A stretch of 34,081 nt of DNA from Gamarada debralockiae (taxonomy: Eukaryota; Ascomycota; Leotiomycetes; Helotiales; Hyphodiscaceae): contig NXFV01000686.1 in assembly GCA_002803225.1 (NCBI GenBank), forward strand, positions 1 through 34,081. Direction: 5' to 3'. The position numbers and the translations under genes were made by a program. The notes under the pieces were generated by a model. That model was not told where the DNA came from and ran no database searches. It was given only the letters and a program-made list of their open reading frames with translations. Shown one piece after another: positions 1 through 10,785 of this stretch (position 1 is its first letter; every line of letters starts with the position of its first letter).

Positions 1-111
1 CAGAGATAGCACAAGTTGGACGTAGATCTGCTGGTTACTGTTTGCAGGATCAGTCGGATCGTACGTTGGACACTCCTTGCCGGCGGTGAAGTCGCTGGTA
101 GTGACTGACAT
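1..111 (-). CDS. N-terminal fragment of a CSC1/OSCA (DUF221) calcium-permeable stress-gated cation channel
   Basis: Reading leftward, an ATG at 109-111 opens a frame of 37 codons that runs off the left edge. It begins MSVTTSDFTAGK and ends with IYVQLVLSL. A short polar extracellular N-terminus followed by a first hydrophobic segment of the type VQLVLSL is what I know from fungal RSN1/CSC1-like DUF221 proteins, which are large multi-pass channels or lipid scramblases of the plasma membrane. Only the first few residues of TM1 are present, so the family call rests on a short match. The gene diverges from the PCH2-like gene, with 243 bp between the two start codons. Confidence 0.5.
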   Translation of the reverse strand, partial: MSVTTSDFTAGKECPTYDPTDPANSNQQIYVQLVLSL

Positions 112-354
112 TTTGATGGATATTGCGTAGATTCAAAATGTCTCGAGAGGCTTCGCAAGTTGAAGCATGATTGAAGCTTTCATGATTTAGCGTTCGATGA
201 CGCTGCGGCTGCCGAGTCGCCATGCATATGAACCCCTGTTGAGACTTTCATCCACCCACGCCAGTCTTCTTTTCACCTACACTGCCTCGTCAAACCGTCA
301 GCAGTCGAGGTATTTGCGTGCCAATTCACGGAGTTTTCACTGGCTACGAGCGCG
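112..354. promoter_or_regulatory. Divergent intergenic promoter, channel gene / PCH2-like gene
   Basis: This 243-bp gap lies between two outward-facing start codons and must hold both core promoters and 5' UTRs. I see no clear TATA box. Small reading frames in it have no recognisable content. Confidence 0.4.
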
Positions 355-2186
355 ATGGAGAAGGAAAAGGCGGAAGGGAGGGTGTCTGGAGATGCTGGGG
401 CATCACTGTTGGGCGGAGACTACGAGGTTGTCACAACCAAAAAAACCGGAACGCTCTTCATTGAGGCTCGAATTCGAGATGATCTAGAAGACGAAGTGGA
501 CACCGCAACGGTACTTTATCCCCGTTCTATTCGTTTACTCACTTGCTGACTCATTCCAATCGAAAGATCCAAAGGCGTCTAGAGCGGCAGTTGTCCAGAC
601 CAAATCAAATTTTCAATCTCTTTGCGGATCTGTTGATCGACGACTACGGCGAGTTTGGCCTCCCACTCGACAAGATGGTGTGCTAGAATCCATTGCTAAC
701 GACTCCAAGATGCTCGTCTTCTTTTAGGTCATCTCTATGATCGCAGAAAAGATCTACAGTCTCTCAAAGCTGTCGAGTATACCGGCCCAGTCAACGAAAT
801 CGAGTCTCACTGTTCAGACAATGTCCGCATCAAAGTCCAAGCCTATCAACTGTATCGTACTCGAGAATCGACAAAGGAGCACGAAGGTTTACCTCAAGCG
901 GAAGTTACACCACTGCCACACATCAAATTTGATGGGCAATGGGATGAGTAAGTTTGAAGCCCTCCTCAAATTTCCCACGATCCTTGACTGATTTCAGCCT
1001 TCACGTTGTTTTTCGAAAAGGACATCAAGGGAGACCTTGTCTGGATGATGACCAATATTCGTGAGTTTGCAGTCTACAGCACAGCAGTTTCCGCTTCTGA
1101 TGATACACAGTGCGATTCTCACAAACGTCTGGCAGAGAACCTGGAGATACAAGCCCGTTGATCCTGCTTTATGGGCCGCCGGGAACAGGCAAAACGACTC
1201 TCTGTCAAGGACTTGCACTAAAGATCTCGATACGACTGAATTCCGTCTACAAGCGAACAAGTCTGATCCAAATAAAAGCAGCGGCCTTACTCTCGAAGTA
1301 CTACAGCGAGAGCGCCAAGCAAGTTGACAAGATTTTCACAAGCCTTCAGCAAATGTGCGAAGAAGAAGACCCGGAACAATTTATCTGCGTTCTGATCGAC
1401 GAAGTTGAGACTATTACCATAACTCGCGAGGCAAGCGCACATGGAGAATCCCAAGAGTCGTTGAGAGCCACAAACGCATTTCTTACAGGCCTGGACAGGA
1501 CAATGCGGTACCCCAACATCGTCTTCCTTTGTACTTCGAATATGGTCAAGCCACTTGACGCTGCCTTCCTCGATAGATGTGGCCTTAAAGTTGCGGTAGA
1601 TCCTCCTTCACTCGCATCTCAATATGCCATTCTACGAGGTAGAATCCAGAAACTGATTGCTCGTGGGATCATTCTTTCGAAGACAGTGTTGCCATCATAT
1701 CGAGATGCGGAGGTTGACCAGATTATCGATCCAGCGCTTCCTGGTAGCAAAATACAGCAGATTTTAACGCTCATTAATTCGAACTCGACGACATCTGAGC
1801 CTTCCAAGGGAGCGATAAGTGGTCGCTCATTGACGCAACTCCCTGAGCAAGCCCTGCTGCGATACCTGAGGGGAGAAGATTGCGACCTGGAAATGGCTCT
1901 TAGATTGTTCGAGCGGTTTGTCAAGGCTGAGCAAACAAGTACTAAGTATGCGGAGACTGAAGAGGAGGATGGGCAGTCAGAGATATTGAAGGGAGCAAAT
2001 TACATACTGAAGATTGAATCTGAGATTGATGGGCCAGAAAGGAAATTGAGGGGGGTTAAAATAGGTGGTCGAAAGAGAAACGCCAGCACAGCGTCTAAGG
2101 AGGATCAGGTCATCGACCAGGCACTGAAAGTCCTTGGGGAGTGCTTGGGTGCCATGGGAGAACTGGTTGCAGGATTACGGAGATGA
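355..2186 (+). CDS. PCH2: Pachytene checkpoint protein 2 (PCH2/TRIP13) AAA+ ATPase, with frame conflicts in the N-terminal region
   Basis: PCH2/TRIP13 is a hexameric AAA+ ATPase that remodels HORMA-domain proteins in meiotic chromosome-axis control and checkpoint signalling. The proposed exons are 355-510, 567-677, 728-947, 998-1060 and 1111-2186. The last exon holds the intact ATPase core: Walker A GPPGTGKTT (about 1167-1193), Walker B FICVLIDEVE, sensor 1 NIVFLCTSN and the arginine-finger region FLDRCG. The C-terminus carries a polar Glu/Lys-rich insertion. The N-terminal domain is problematic. Exon 3 (728-947) reads like the TRIP13 N-domain, ending IKFDGQWDE, only in a frame incompatible with both flanking exons. 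The frame that splices gives nonsense. About 1119-1157 likewise reads FS-HKRLAENLE only when shifted. Splice sites and branch points look normal. Either the gene is decaying or the sequence has indel errors. Confidence 0.8.
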
Positions 2187-4198
2187 GAAGAGAGCAGTCG
2201 TATTTCTTCAGATGACGAGGCTGCTTGAAGGACGAAAAGCTGTTGATATGCTTTGCCGCTCTATCCACGAGGGGCCATTTACCTTGCCAATTCGAATATC
2301 CCAAAATTCAGCCAATCTGTTCAAGCAGCCAGTTTCTACCATTTGCAATCATTATCTTTTCTCGGAATCAGTCATCGAGTCGTATCAAAAAATGCGGTTG
2401 GATGTGTGTCAGGTGACCCTTTGTCCCCACCCACCAGTTCTTGAGAAGCTCAGTGCCCCGCATCAGCCATGTTGAATCACCAAATATGACATTGGGAGAA
2501 CATTAACCTACCAAAGCACTTCTATATGTAATGCCAACAGCTCCCCGCACCAATGGCTTATTTGTCCACAAATAGTAACGTCATCGCAGAGGGAAGGCAC
2601 CCTCGGATTTTGCAACCAGGAGCTCTTTCCTTCTTGCAAAGCCGGGACGCATGCCGAGTCTTCTAGGCCTTTCTTCCTTCGCGATATACTGATTGATTTC
2701 TAAGATGCCTTCCTGACTTGGCAACCTTCCATTCAATCTTCCCTTTCTCCGCGTTTCAAATCCATTGGATTCTATCAACCCCTTCCCAAAGAATTGGGCA
2801 TCAAAATATCGCAAAATACCGAGTTCCTGTAATGCAAGATCTCGCTGCACTGCATTACCCTATCCCTCCGCCTTATCAGTCGTTTTACCCGCCAGAGAAT
2901 CCACGAGGGAGGACAACGAGATAGGTGATACAGCCACGACAGCACCCCGTTGTGCGCGTCTCCTGCAAACACCTGGAACGGGCCGCGGAGAAATATGAGA
3001 TGTGACAAGGCGATGCCCAACGGGGCGAACCAGCTCCCCTTTTCGATAACATCATTGTTAGAAGTCGTCGCCGTTCTGTATTTAAGCTTCCGAGGTGGAC
3101 AGCGCGATTCGATCCAGGGCAGCAAAAGCAATCAATTCTCTGGAAACAGTCGGCTCAAAGCTTGTCATGCATCTGATTCCGTGTTTCCGATACTGAGCAG
3201 GTTGTTTGCCATGTCTATCGAATCCAGTCAACCCCACCACGGGTAGAGTAGTCTCTTGGTGACTGGTCCGGTAAACTGTACCGCACTGGCTCCTGTTCCC
3301 TGCTTGTTTGGAGATGCCGGAGGTTAAACTCCACGCGAAAGCGGTGAGTTGTGGCTGATAAAGTTGCCAACGTCAATAAATCCCTCAAATTGGAAAATGT
3401 GAGTGGTATCTGCATCTTTGAACGTGCTTGAAGCTCCAGCTTCTCCAGATCCAGCTTGGGCATCACCGTCCTTCCAACCTTTCCGACTTCCACCGAAAGA
3501 GTGTACAGTACTTTTTCTGCTCTGACAGCTGCAAGGGTTCTCACTGCTAAATTCGGAGCAAACTCTCCTATCACCACCCTGGGAGCTCTTTTTCTTTTTT
3601 TTCTTCCAAGGACATGGGTCCATTCTGCCAATACAGCGCCTTGGAAACTTGCATCAAATCCTGGTCAAAATCCCCATGTGCCTGACGTGACGAAATATCT
3701 AGATCATACCAAAAATCGCATGTTGTGTATTATTTGTTACTGTATTACCTCACGATTCTTCCATTCATCAAAGAAAAGCCCGTCTGACAAGCACAAGCAC
3801 GAACGCTGTGTACGTGTAACATCCACGTCCCCATACCATCTACTACGTCAATCCCCTGAATGCCACCAGTCGATGCTGTAACTGCTCAAAGAGTTACAAA
3901 TTACCTCAACATTCCAGCATCCTGAATCACATCCAACAAACTTTTAACCTTCGCTATCGTACCTTCCTCCAATTAACCCAGTCACTAGACAACCTCCACG
4001 TACGACGACATCATCCCTCTGAATACACAAAGTTCGTCATATTGTTTGCGACACTCGCCCTTCCCCTTTATATCTTCAGCCACAACACCTTTGACATACG
4101 AAGCTCATGATTGCGCAATTTTGGATCTCCGAGCCAATCTTCTTTCATTCTCCCTTCATACTGCCAGCTGGCCTTGAGCGCCCATACAAGCTCTTAAA
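2187..4198. other. Intergenic region, no supported gene
   Basis: About 2 kb lie between the PCH2-like stop and the TPS3 start. Several short frames occur on both strands. The longest is a minus-strand frame at 3215-3631 with no ATG at its start, no recognisable motif and no splice partner. The last 300 bp is pyrimidine-rich and is probably the TPS3 promoter and 5' UTR. I see no tRNA and no transposon ends. Confidence 0.5.
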
Positions 4199-7100
4199 AT
4201 GACGGTCTTTGTAGTTTCACTGTAAGTCAGACCACCTGCAAACTGCTACCCCTCCACGATCACTTCAAGCTTGGCGAGTAAGCACAACTTCCCATGGGCA
4301 GATTCAGTGGCAGCTTCAGTACCTGAAGCTTGCTGGAGCTCCCAGGAGTTGAGATCTTGCATATTGTCAGGTCGCACAAGCTCAACAACTTCCCCATTTT
4401 CGCACAAGCATTTTCTATACGTGTAACATGATCGCTAACAAAGGTTATGGCAGCTTTCTCCCCAACACCATAAACTTCAATCTCCCTACTACTACACACG
4501 CGGCGGGACGGCCTAGAGGACCCAGACAACGAACGACGCGGATCGATACGAGCAGCAGGCCAAGTCTTTTTGCCCAACAACGAGACCTTACCCCTCCCCA
4601 CACACCGGTATCTGACTTTGACCACGAAGGCTTCTTCACACAGAATGAGGAGCTCGAACAACGACCCCACTTCCCCAAGCAAGATCAAGATAATCCGCAG
4701 TCTATAATTGCCCCAAGCGACCCGCACTCTCCAGCATGGGGTTCGGGACGTCTGTTTACTCAACCTCGATCAAGAGCTAGCTCTCCACCTCCAGCGGATA
4801 TATTGAAGCACAACAAGGTGGCTGAGAAGGCAGCAGCGCTAGGCAGAGCTGGTATTCGGCAACCACAGCTTGGAGCACGTAGCGACAGCCATGACCGAGT
4901 ATTCGCACACGCAGATTGGACGGTAGTACCTGCAGATCAAGGAAATGGAGGTCTTCGAAATGCAGTCAATGCAGCCGTCCGAGCTAGAAAGCTCCATGAC
5001 AAGATCTGGGTTGGAACATTGGGCATGCCCACAGATGCACTGGAAGGTACACAGCAAAGGCAAGATATCGAGGATCGATTGGCTACCGAGTACGATTCTT
5101 TGACGGTCTTCTGCAAGGACAGCGATTTCGACGGACACTATACTCATTATTCCAAGCAAATTCTGTGGCCCGTCTTCCACTATCAGATCCCAGACAATCC
5201 AAAGAGCAAGGCGTATGAGGATCACTCTTGGGTCTACTATGTCAAGGTCAATAAGGCTTTTGCGGACAAGATTGTGAAGAACTGGAAGCGTGGAGATGTG
5301 ATCTGGGTTCATGACTATCATTTGCTCTTGGTCCCGTCAATGGTACGACAGAAGCTCCCGGATGCTAAGATTGGATTCTTCCTCCACGTTGCGTTCCCCT
5401 CATCTGAGGTCTTTCGATGCCTAGCAGTCCGAAAAGAACTCCTTGAAGGCATGCTCGGAGCCAACCTCATCGGGTTTCAGATTCATGAATACGCCCGCCA
5501 CTTCCTCCAAACTTGCAGCAGGCTTCTCTGCGTTGAGGCTACAAACAATGGTGTTCAGCTCGAGGATCGCTTTGTCGACGTCATTAATCTCGCCATTGGC
5601 ATTGATCCCATTGCTCTAAATATGAATCGCGCGGACCCTGATGTGTCAGAGTGGTTGACAACTATGCAGGAGCGATATCGTGGCAAGAAACTGATCGTTG
5701 CAAGAGACAAATTGGATCACGTGCGTGGTGTTCGACAAAAGCTCCTTGCGTACGAATTGTTCCTGAACAAGAATCCGGAATGGCGAGGCAAAGTAGCCAT
5801 GATCCAAGTTGCTACGTCTACCACTGAGCAGGCTGAGCTTGATGCAACTGTTTCAGACATTGTGACGAGAGTGAACTCCTCGTGGGCAAATCTTGCCTAC
5901 CAGCCTGTTGTTTACCTCAAGCAAGACATCAGCTATCCTCAATATCTCGCCTTGCTCACCGTCGCCGATGCGTTGATGATCGCCAGTCAGCGCGAAGGCA
6001 TGAACCTGACCAGCCATGAATACCTGTTCTGTCAGGATGGGAAATTCGAAGGTCACAACAAGTATGGATCACTCATTTTGAGTGAATTCACAGGTAGTGC
6101 GTCTGTCTTTGGTGGTAACGAACTTTCAGTCAACCCTTGGGACTACCGACAGTGTGCCGAGGCTATCAAGACTGCGCTAGAGATGGGTGATGAGGAGAAG
6201 GAAATGAGATGGAAGAAGTTGTATGCTGCGGTTCTGCACCACACTGCCGAGCACTGGTTCACTACTTTCCTTGAAAGACTCGACAAGGCCTACGATGAGC
6301 AACACAAGCGTGATACGACGTCTGTTCCTCGCTTGTCGATCAACACTCTTAGCAACATGTATAAGGACTCCGAGCGCAGACTCTTCGTTCTGGATTATGA
6401 GGGTACTTTGGCTTCATGGGGATCCCCGAGCAACATCATCTTGACAAGTCCGCAAGTAAGTTATGGCCGAACAGTAATTGAGTCAAACACTAATCTATGT
6501 AGCGCACACTCGATGTTCTGAACGATCTCCTTCTCGATGAGCGCAACAAAGTCTACGTGATGTCATCCCGCCAGCCCGAAGAACTGGACACCCTCTTCAA
6601 GCGCGTTCCCAATCTCGGACTCATTGCAGAGAACGGCTGCTTCCTCAAGCACTTTGGCGAATCAAAATGGACCGAGATGGCTGATCCCGAGAAGATGCGC
6701 GAATGGCAGGAATCCGTCGAAGGCATCATGAACTACTATCACGAACGTACGCCAGGTTCTTGGATTGAGAAGAGACATTGCAGTCTAATCTTCCACTACA
6801 AGAATGCTGAGGATTCGGAGAGCGCAAGTCGACAGGCTGGTGATTGTGCGAGTCATATCAATGATGCTTGTGAGGGACAGCGAGTTAGGGCTATTCCTCT
6901 GGAAGGTATGCAAACCCCTTCACTCAAACTCATGCCTGACTCTAAATTTTATAACAGGAGCTGTAGCAGTCGAGCCAATTGATTGGTCCAAAGGCACAGC
7001 TGCGGTGAAGATCTTCGAGAAGCTAAAGTTGGAAATGGATTCAAAGTCGACGCACGAGTCTCCGATTGACTTCCTTATGGTAGTCGGTGATGGTCGAGAT

Positions 7101-7320
7101 GATGAGGTTATTTTCCGCTGGGCAAATGAACTGGGCAAGGATAAGACCGTTAAGAATGTTACGACCGTTAGTTTGGGAAGTCGAAATACCGAGGCCGGGT
7201 ATACTCTTACGCAAGGCGTAACTGGTGAGTCATTAAATGAGGTCTTATTATATCTGGCAGATCTCTAACATCGAAGCAGGAGCTTTGACCGTCCTACAAC
7301 GACTTTCCAAGATTGGGTAA
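4199..7320 (+). CDS. TPS3: Trehalose-6-phosphate synthase complex subunit, TPS3-type (GT20 + degenerate TPP domain)
   Basis: The exons are 4199-4221, 4454-6455, 6503-6905, 6958-7224 and 7280-7320, giving 911 aa. The first exon is only 23 nt. Spliced, the protein starts MTVFVVSLFLPNTINFNLP, the family N-terminus. The in-frame ATG at 4428 lies inside the 232-nt first intron (branch GCTAAC, acceptor GCAG at 4453) and is not the start. After a Ser/Pro-rich leader comes a GT20 fold (about residues 155-640) with GNGGL, WVGTLGMPTDAL and HDYHLLLVP. A HAD-type trehalose-phosphatase domain follows. Its motifs depart from active TPS2: DYEGTL (residue 655) for DxDGT, VMSSR for SGR, and GDGRDDE. This fits the Tps3/Tsl1-like regulatory subunit that holds the TPS1/TPS2 complex. 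An enzymatically active TPS2 is the less likely alternative. Confidence 0.9.
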
Positions 7321-8351
7321 ACCACAATCTCCAAAACAAGGTTTTGGGATATCGAGTGATTTTAATTTCCTTTTTAGCAGGTCCTCTTCGGTCATTACTT
7401 CCTTTGAGTTGAGCGATGATGAGAGTATTTGGTTTTCAAATTAGCATAGCAATGGCGTTTTCCCTTTTCCTTTGGAGTTCTGATACCGTGGGTCAATGAT
7501 GGACCAATGGGAGTATTAAGATGAGTACAAACGGAGTGATGGAGTGAAAGAAAGTGGCATACTGGCTCGAGCTGGAATGGAACATAAGAACACTGGGATG
7601 ATGATATGACTTGGGATTTGCTTTGTATGATACGATGGATACCTGATTCGCCTCTCCTGAAATGAAACGAGTTTCTAATCAGATTGCATTGAATTCAAGC
7701 TTCTCAACCTCAACTCCCTCCTCCATCTTCACTTCTACCAACACCACTTACCTCCAAATCCCACTCCCCAAGAGAGGCTCACGACGTGGGGTGAAGACAC
7801 TGGGAGAAGCAAACTCCCTTCACAATCACGTGCCTTACCCAAAAATTTCAGCCCATGCAAAGCTACCCTTGTTAATCTCGCTGATCCCCGCACTTCCACG
7901 TCATTGCCTCTCGCCAATTCCAACGCCGGATAACCAACCGAACTTCGAAGGAAACAAAAGCAGGAAACGCTTCCCTGACAGCCGCATCTTTGGCTTGTAG
8001 AACACACTACCGCATGTCAGAAGATGGCTGCACAGCCTCGTTATGATGCTTATATCTTGGTATGACATGGGTTGGGTCAAGGTCGTGATGGGCGAATCGA
8101 GAGCTTGGGATGAACGGGTTTGTGGGGTAGGTTTCTTTGTTCGAGTACTGAGGGATTTGATATGTTAAGTGGCAGAAAGGAAAGTTCTTCTTTTGTTTGA
8201 AGATTATATATTTCCGAGTACGTCTAGATCTCAACCATCTAGTCTCACGCGATCATCATTCTTCACAGCAGCAATACATGAATTCTTAGAGAGCAGTATA
8301 TATATATGAGCAGCCTCCATCAACACTCACGACTATCTGCAGATCAGCAGT
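7321..8351. other. Intergenic region: TPS3 3' region and CAP gene promoter
   Basis: About 1 kb without a convincing coding region. The left part is presumably the TPS3 3' UTR. The right end holds a strong TATA run serving the CAP gene. Short frames at 7662-8234 are proline- and serine-rich shadows without family features. Confidence 0.5.
8297..8307 (+). promoter_or_regulatory. TATA element of the CAP-domain gene
   Basis: An alternating TATATATATAT run lies 45-55 bp upstream of the ATG at 8352. It implies a very short 5' leader. TATA-containing promoters are common for inducible secreted-protein genes, so regulated expression is an inference. Confidence 0.5.
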
Positions 8352-9101
8352 ATGCAGTTCCAACTCCTCCCAACGAGCCTCGCGCTCCTCACACTCTCAC
8401 ACAGCGCCCTCGCTAATCCGGCCGTCTCCACCATCACAATGACCGCGACCTCGCCGGCAGTACCAACAAGCACGAGCTTCACGTCCGATTCCGATTTCGA
8501 ATCTGCGATACTGGCAGCGCACAATTTCTACCGCATGGAGCACAATGCTACGGCGTTGACGTGGAATGATACCTCTGCGACGTACGCAGCAAATTGGGCA
8601 GATAATTGCGCCTTCAAGCACTCCGTAAGTCTCACACCCTCCATTCCCAATTCCAAGAGAATCAACTAACCGCATTCACAGGGCGGACCAACCGGCGAAA
8701 ACCTAGTGGCAGGCTACGCCAACGCCTCGGCCTCCGTCGACGCCTGGGGCCTCGAGCGCGAGAACTACAACTGGAACAAGCCCGGCTTCTCCGAAGGCAC
8801 GGGTCACTTCACGCAGTTGGTATGGAGCAACACCACAACTGTTGGCTGTGGAAGGAAAGCTTGTAATGGGGATAATAATACGCCGGGTTACTATGTCGTG
8901 TGCGAATATTATCCGCCGGGGAATGTGGAAGGGGATAACAATCAGTATTTTATTGATAATGTGAAGAAGCAGGTTAAGGGGAAGAATACGGATACTGTGG
9001 AGAGTGGTGTGACGAGTATGGGGGTGGGCTATGGGGAGTTGAGGTGGGGTGTTGGTGTACTGGGTCTGGCGGGGATATTAGGAGTGGGGATGGTTTGGTA
9101 A
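8352..9101 (+). CDS. Secreted CAP/SCP (PR-1-like, Pry-type) protein
   Basis: Two exons, 8352-8624 and 8682-9101, encode 230 aa. The 57-nt intron has donor GTAAGT and branch ACTAAC. The protein has a signal peptide (MQFQLLPTSLALLTLSHSALA), a Ser/Thr-rich linker and then a CAP domain. The first cavity His lies in AAHNFYRMEHN; the CAP1 signature GHFTQLVW has its His near residue 133 and is followed by VGCG; CAP2 is YYVVCEYYPPGN. Several NxS/T sites are present. Fungal Pry-type CAP proteins bind and export sterols or fatty acids, and some are virulence factors. The C-terminus is a hydrophobic glycine-rich tail (VGVLGLAGILGVGMVW) after a small-residue stretch, suggesting a GPI-anchor signal. That part is inference. 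The second-exon half is GC-richer at its start and G-rich at its end. Confidence 0.93.
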
Positions 9102-9575
9102 AGTGGGTGAGGACAACGAGGAGTGTGATACCCTTTTGTTTGTGTTTTATTGGTTGAACGAGCGTTGATTCATAGATATGATAGCATGAGTTTATGATTC
9201 ATCATCTTGATTGGTATGCCAGGGCTAGTATTCCTGGACCTATGTTGTGGTTCTCTCCTCAGTTCTCAATCACTGAAACTATTGAAGGACTCATGCAAGT
9301 GAGGCTGCACTGGGTTTCCGAGTCTCGTAGGCCGCAGATGCCCAATTGCTCTCTTACCTAGTCGAACTTCCTTCGCTCACCTTCAACAGTCGAACCTTAC
9401 TTTTCCTTGCTTCGCAATCAGCTTCAAATCAGAATCTTCTACCTCAATCAACTTCAAATCTTGATCTTCCCTCGAAACTCCTCATTCCAATTCAAATCTT
9501 TGGTAAGAAATCTTCCACGAAATTATCTGCAACGCTGGGAAGCACTTCCCTTAAAGCTTAACTAATATTTTCCAG
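9102..9575. other. CAP 3' region and pyrimidine-rich leader of the BTB gene
   Basis: The segment from about 9340 to 9500 is CT-rich with recurring TTCAAATC words, like a 5' UTR. A plausible intron follows (donor GTAAG at 9501, branch CTAAC-like, acceptor TTTTCCAG at 9575). No ATG joins naturally to the BTB frame. Confidence 0.4.
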
Positions 9576-10491
9576 CTCTCCGGGCACCTTTGTGGTCAGC
9601 TTTGGCGGCGAATCGCAAACCTACATTGTCCGCAAGGAGTTTGCATGCTATCATTCGCCTCTGTTGGAAGCTGCTTTCAATGGCGAGTCGGACATTGCGC
9701 AAACCCAAACATTCCCCATTGGCGATGGCACGAGCTTCGATGCTTTCCAGCTGCTTGTCCAATGGTTCTACCGTAAAGATATCCAGCTCAGATCTCTTGC
9801 TAAGGACTTCGACGAAAAGACCAGAAAACAAGATTTCTGTGATATAGTCGAGGCAGATGAGTCGAAAGTCATTGAGCTATGGATTCTTGCCAGCAAGCTC
9901 CGCGTTCCGCGCCTGCAGAATCTTGCCATGGACAAACTCGTTGAGCTCTATGAGTTTTGCCCATCAACCGCTCGTACTGTCGACTACGTCTACGTAAACA
10001 CCGCCTGGAATAGTGTCCGTCGATTCTTTATCAAGAAGGTGGCTTACTCTCCCGACAATGAGATGATCATGCGCTGCCCGCAGATATTCCCACATGAGTT
10101 TCTCATCGACCTGACTATCCTTTCGAGATGCTTCGGACGAGATGGGGAGCCCATCCACGCTGAAGATTACTATGTTGATGTGGAGGAGCAGTGGGTCAAT
10201 TATCGAATTGGTTTCAGGTATTTGACGTCCCCACCTCAAAGTTCTTCCAATCATACTGACCGGAGCAGGGCTCGAGACAAGAGCTGGAGATGTCATTTGT
10301 TCTTCACCCCAACCACCAATGTGAATGTCACAAATCATTGCAGTGGAAATTTGATACCTGTTGTTCTTCATGGGGCATTAACTGGAGCTGGAGTTGTCTC
10401 CAAAGTTGTCTGCAAAGTTGTCTGTTTCATACTGACGGAATGGATACATGTTTTCACAGTTCTTGAACAGAATGAAGGTGTGCTGGGATAA
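9576..10491 (+). CDS. BTB/POZ domain protein, 5' end unresolved
   Basis: The frame opening at the acceptor at 9575 starts SPGTFVVSFGGES and continues with YIVRKEFACYHSPLLEAAF, then FQLLVQWFYRKDI and VIELWILASKLRVPRLQNLA. This is the fungal BTB/POZ fold, a homodimerising domain often acting as a Cullin-3 adaptor or in chromatin roles; here the partner is unknown. No upstream ATG joins in phase except through improbable exons, so the start is either a tiny unseen exon or has been lost. Near the end, 10218-10268 looks like a 51-nt intron (branch CTGAC, acceptor GCAG). Its length is a multiple of three, so retention keeps the frame. The tail after 10300 has no family features and carries a short repeat (KVVCKVVC). 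Confidence 0.75.
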
Positions 10492-10785
10492 ATTTCGGAA
10501 TTCAATGGGCGAGGATGAGCTTCCACCAGATACAATGTCCGCCAGACTTTCCAGAAATTCAAGACGTTTCCATTAGGTAGTGCATCCCAAAGCCGACCAT
10601 TGCCAGTGATTCCGTAGCCAACAGTGCCGAAACAGACACCTATTTTGCAAGTGCCCAGGAGTTTCAGGGGTAAGGGGCTGATCTCGGTAGATACAAGCGG
10701 AGGCGTACACTTCATCAAAGCATTAGATTCATGAACAGGAGGGTATTCCGGAATAGAACTTGGCATTTCTTCTAACTCTAATCCT

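Noticed and set aside
3100..3120. Possible tRNA T-loop (ATTCGATCC)
   Set aside because: No matching T-stem, anticodon arm or acceptor stem around it. No tRNA found elsewhere in the window.
3215..3631. 138-codon minus-strand frame upstream of TPS3
   Set aside because: No ATG at its start, low-complexity content and no family match. An overlapping frame on the same strand is equally open.
4428..4430. ATG opening the long TPS3 frame
   Set aside because: It lies in the first intron, 26 nt before the acceptor. The upstream spliced ATG at 4199 gives the family N-terminus.
4260..5321. Two minus-strand frames of 160-167 codons opposite TPS3
   Set aside because: Shadows of the TPS3 coding exon. No domain content.
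10368..10766. 132-codon minus-strand frame with an ATG, between BTB and PXR1
   Set aside because: Overlaps the BTB 3' end, has no recognised features, and lies directly behind the true PXR1 stop. Kept as unproven.
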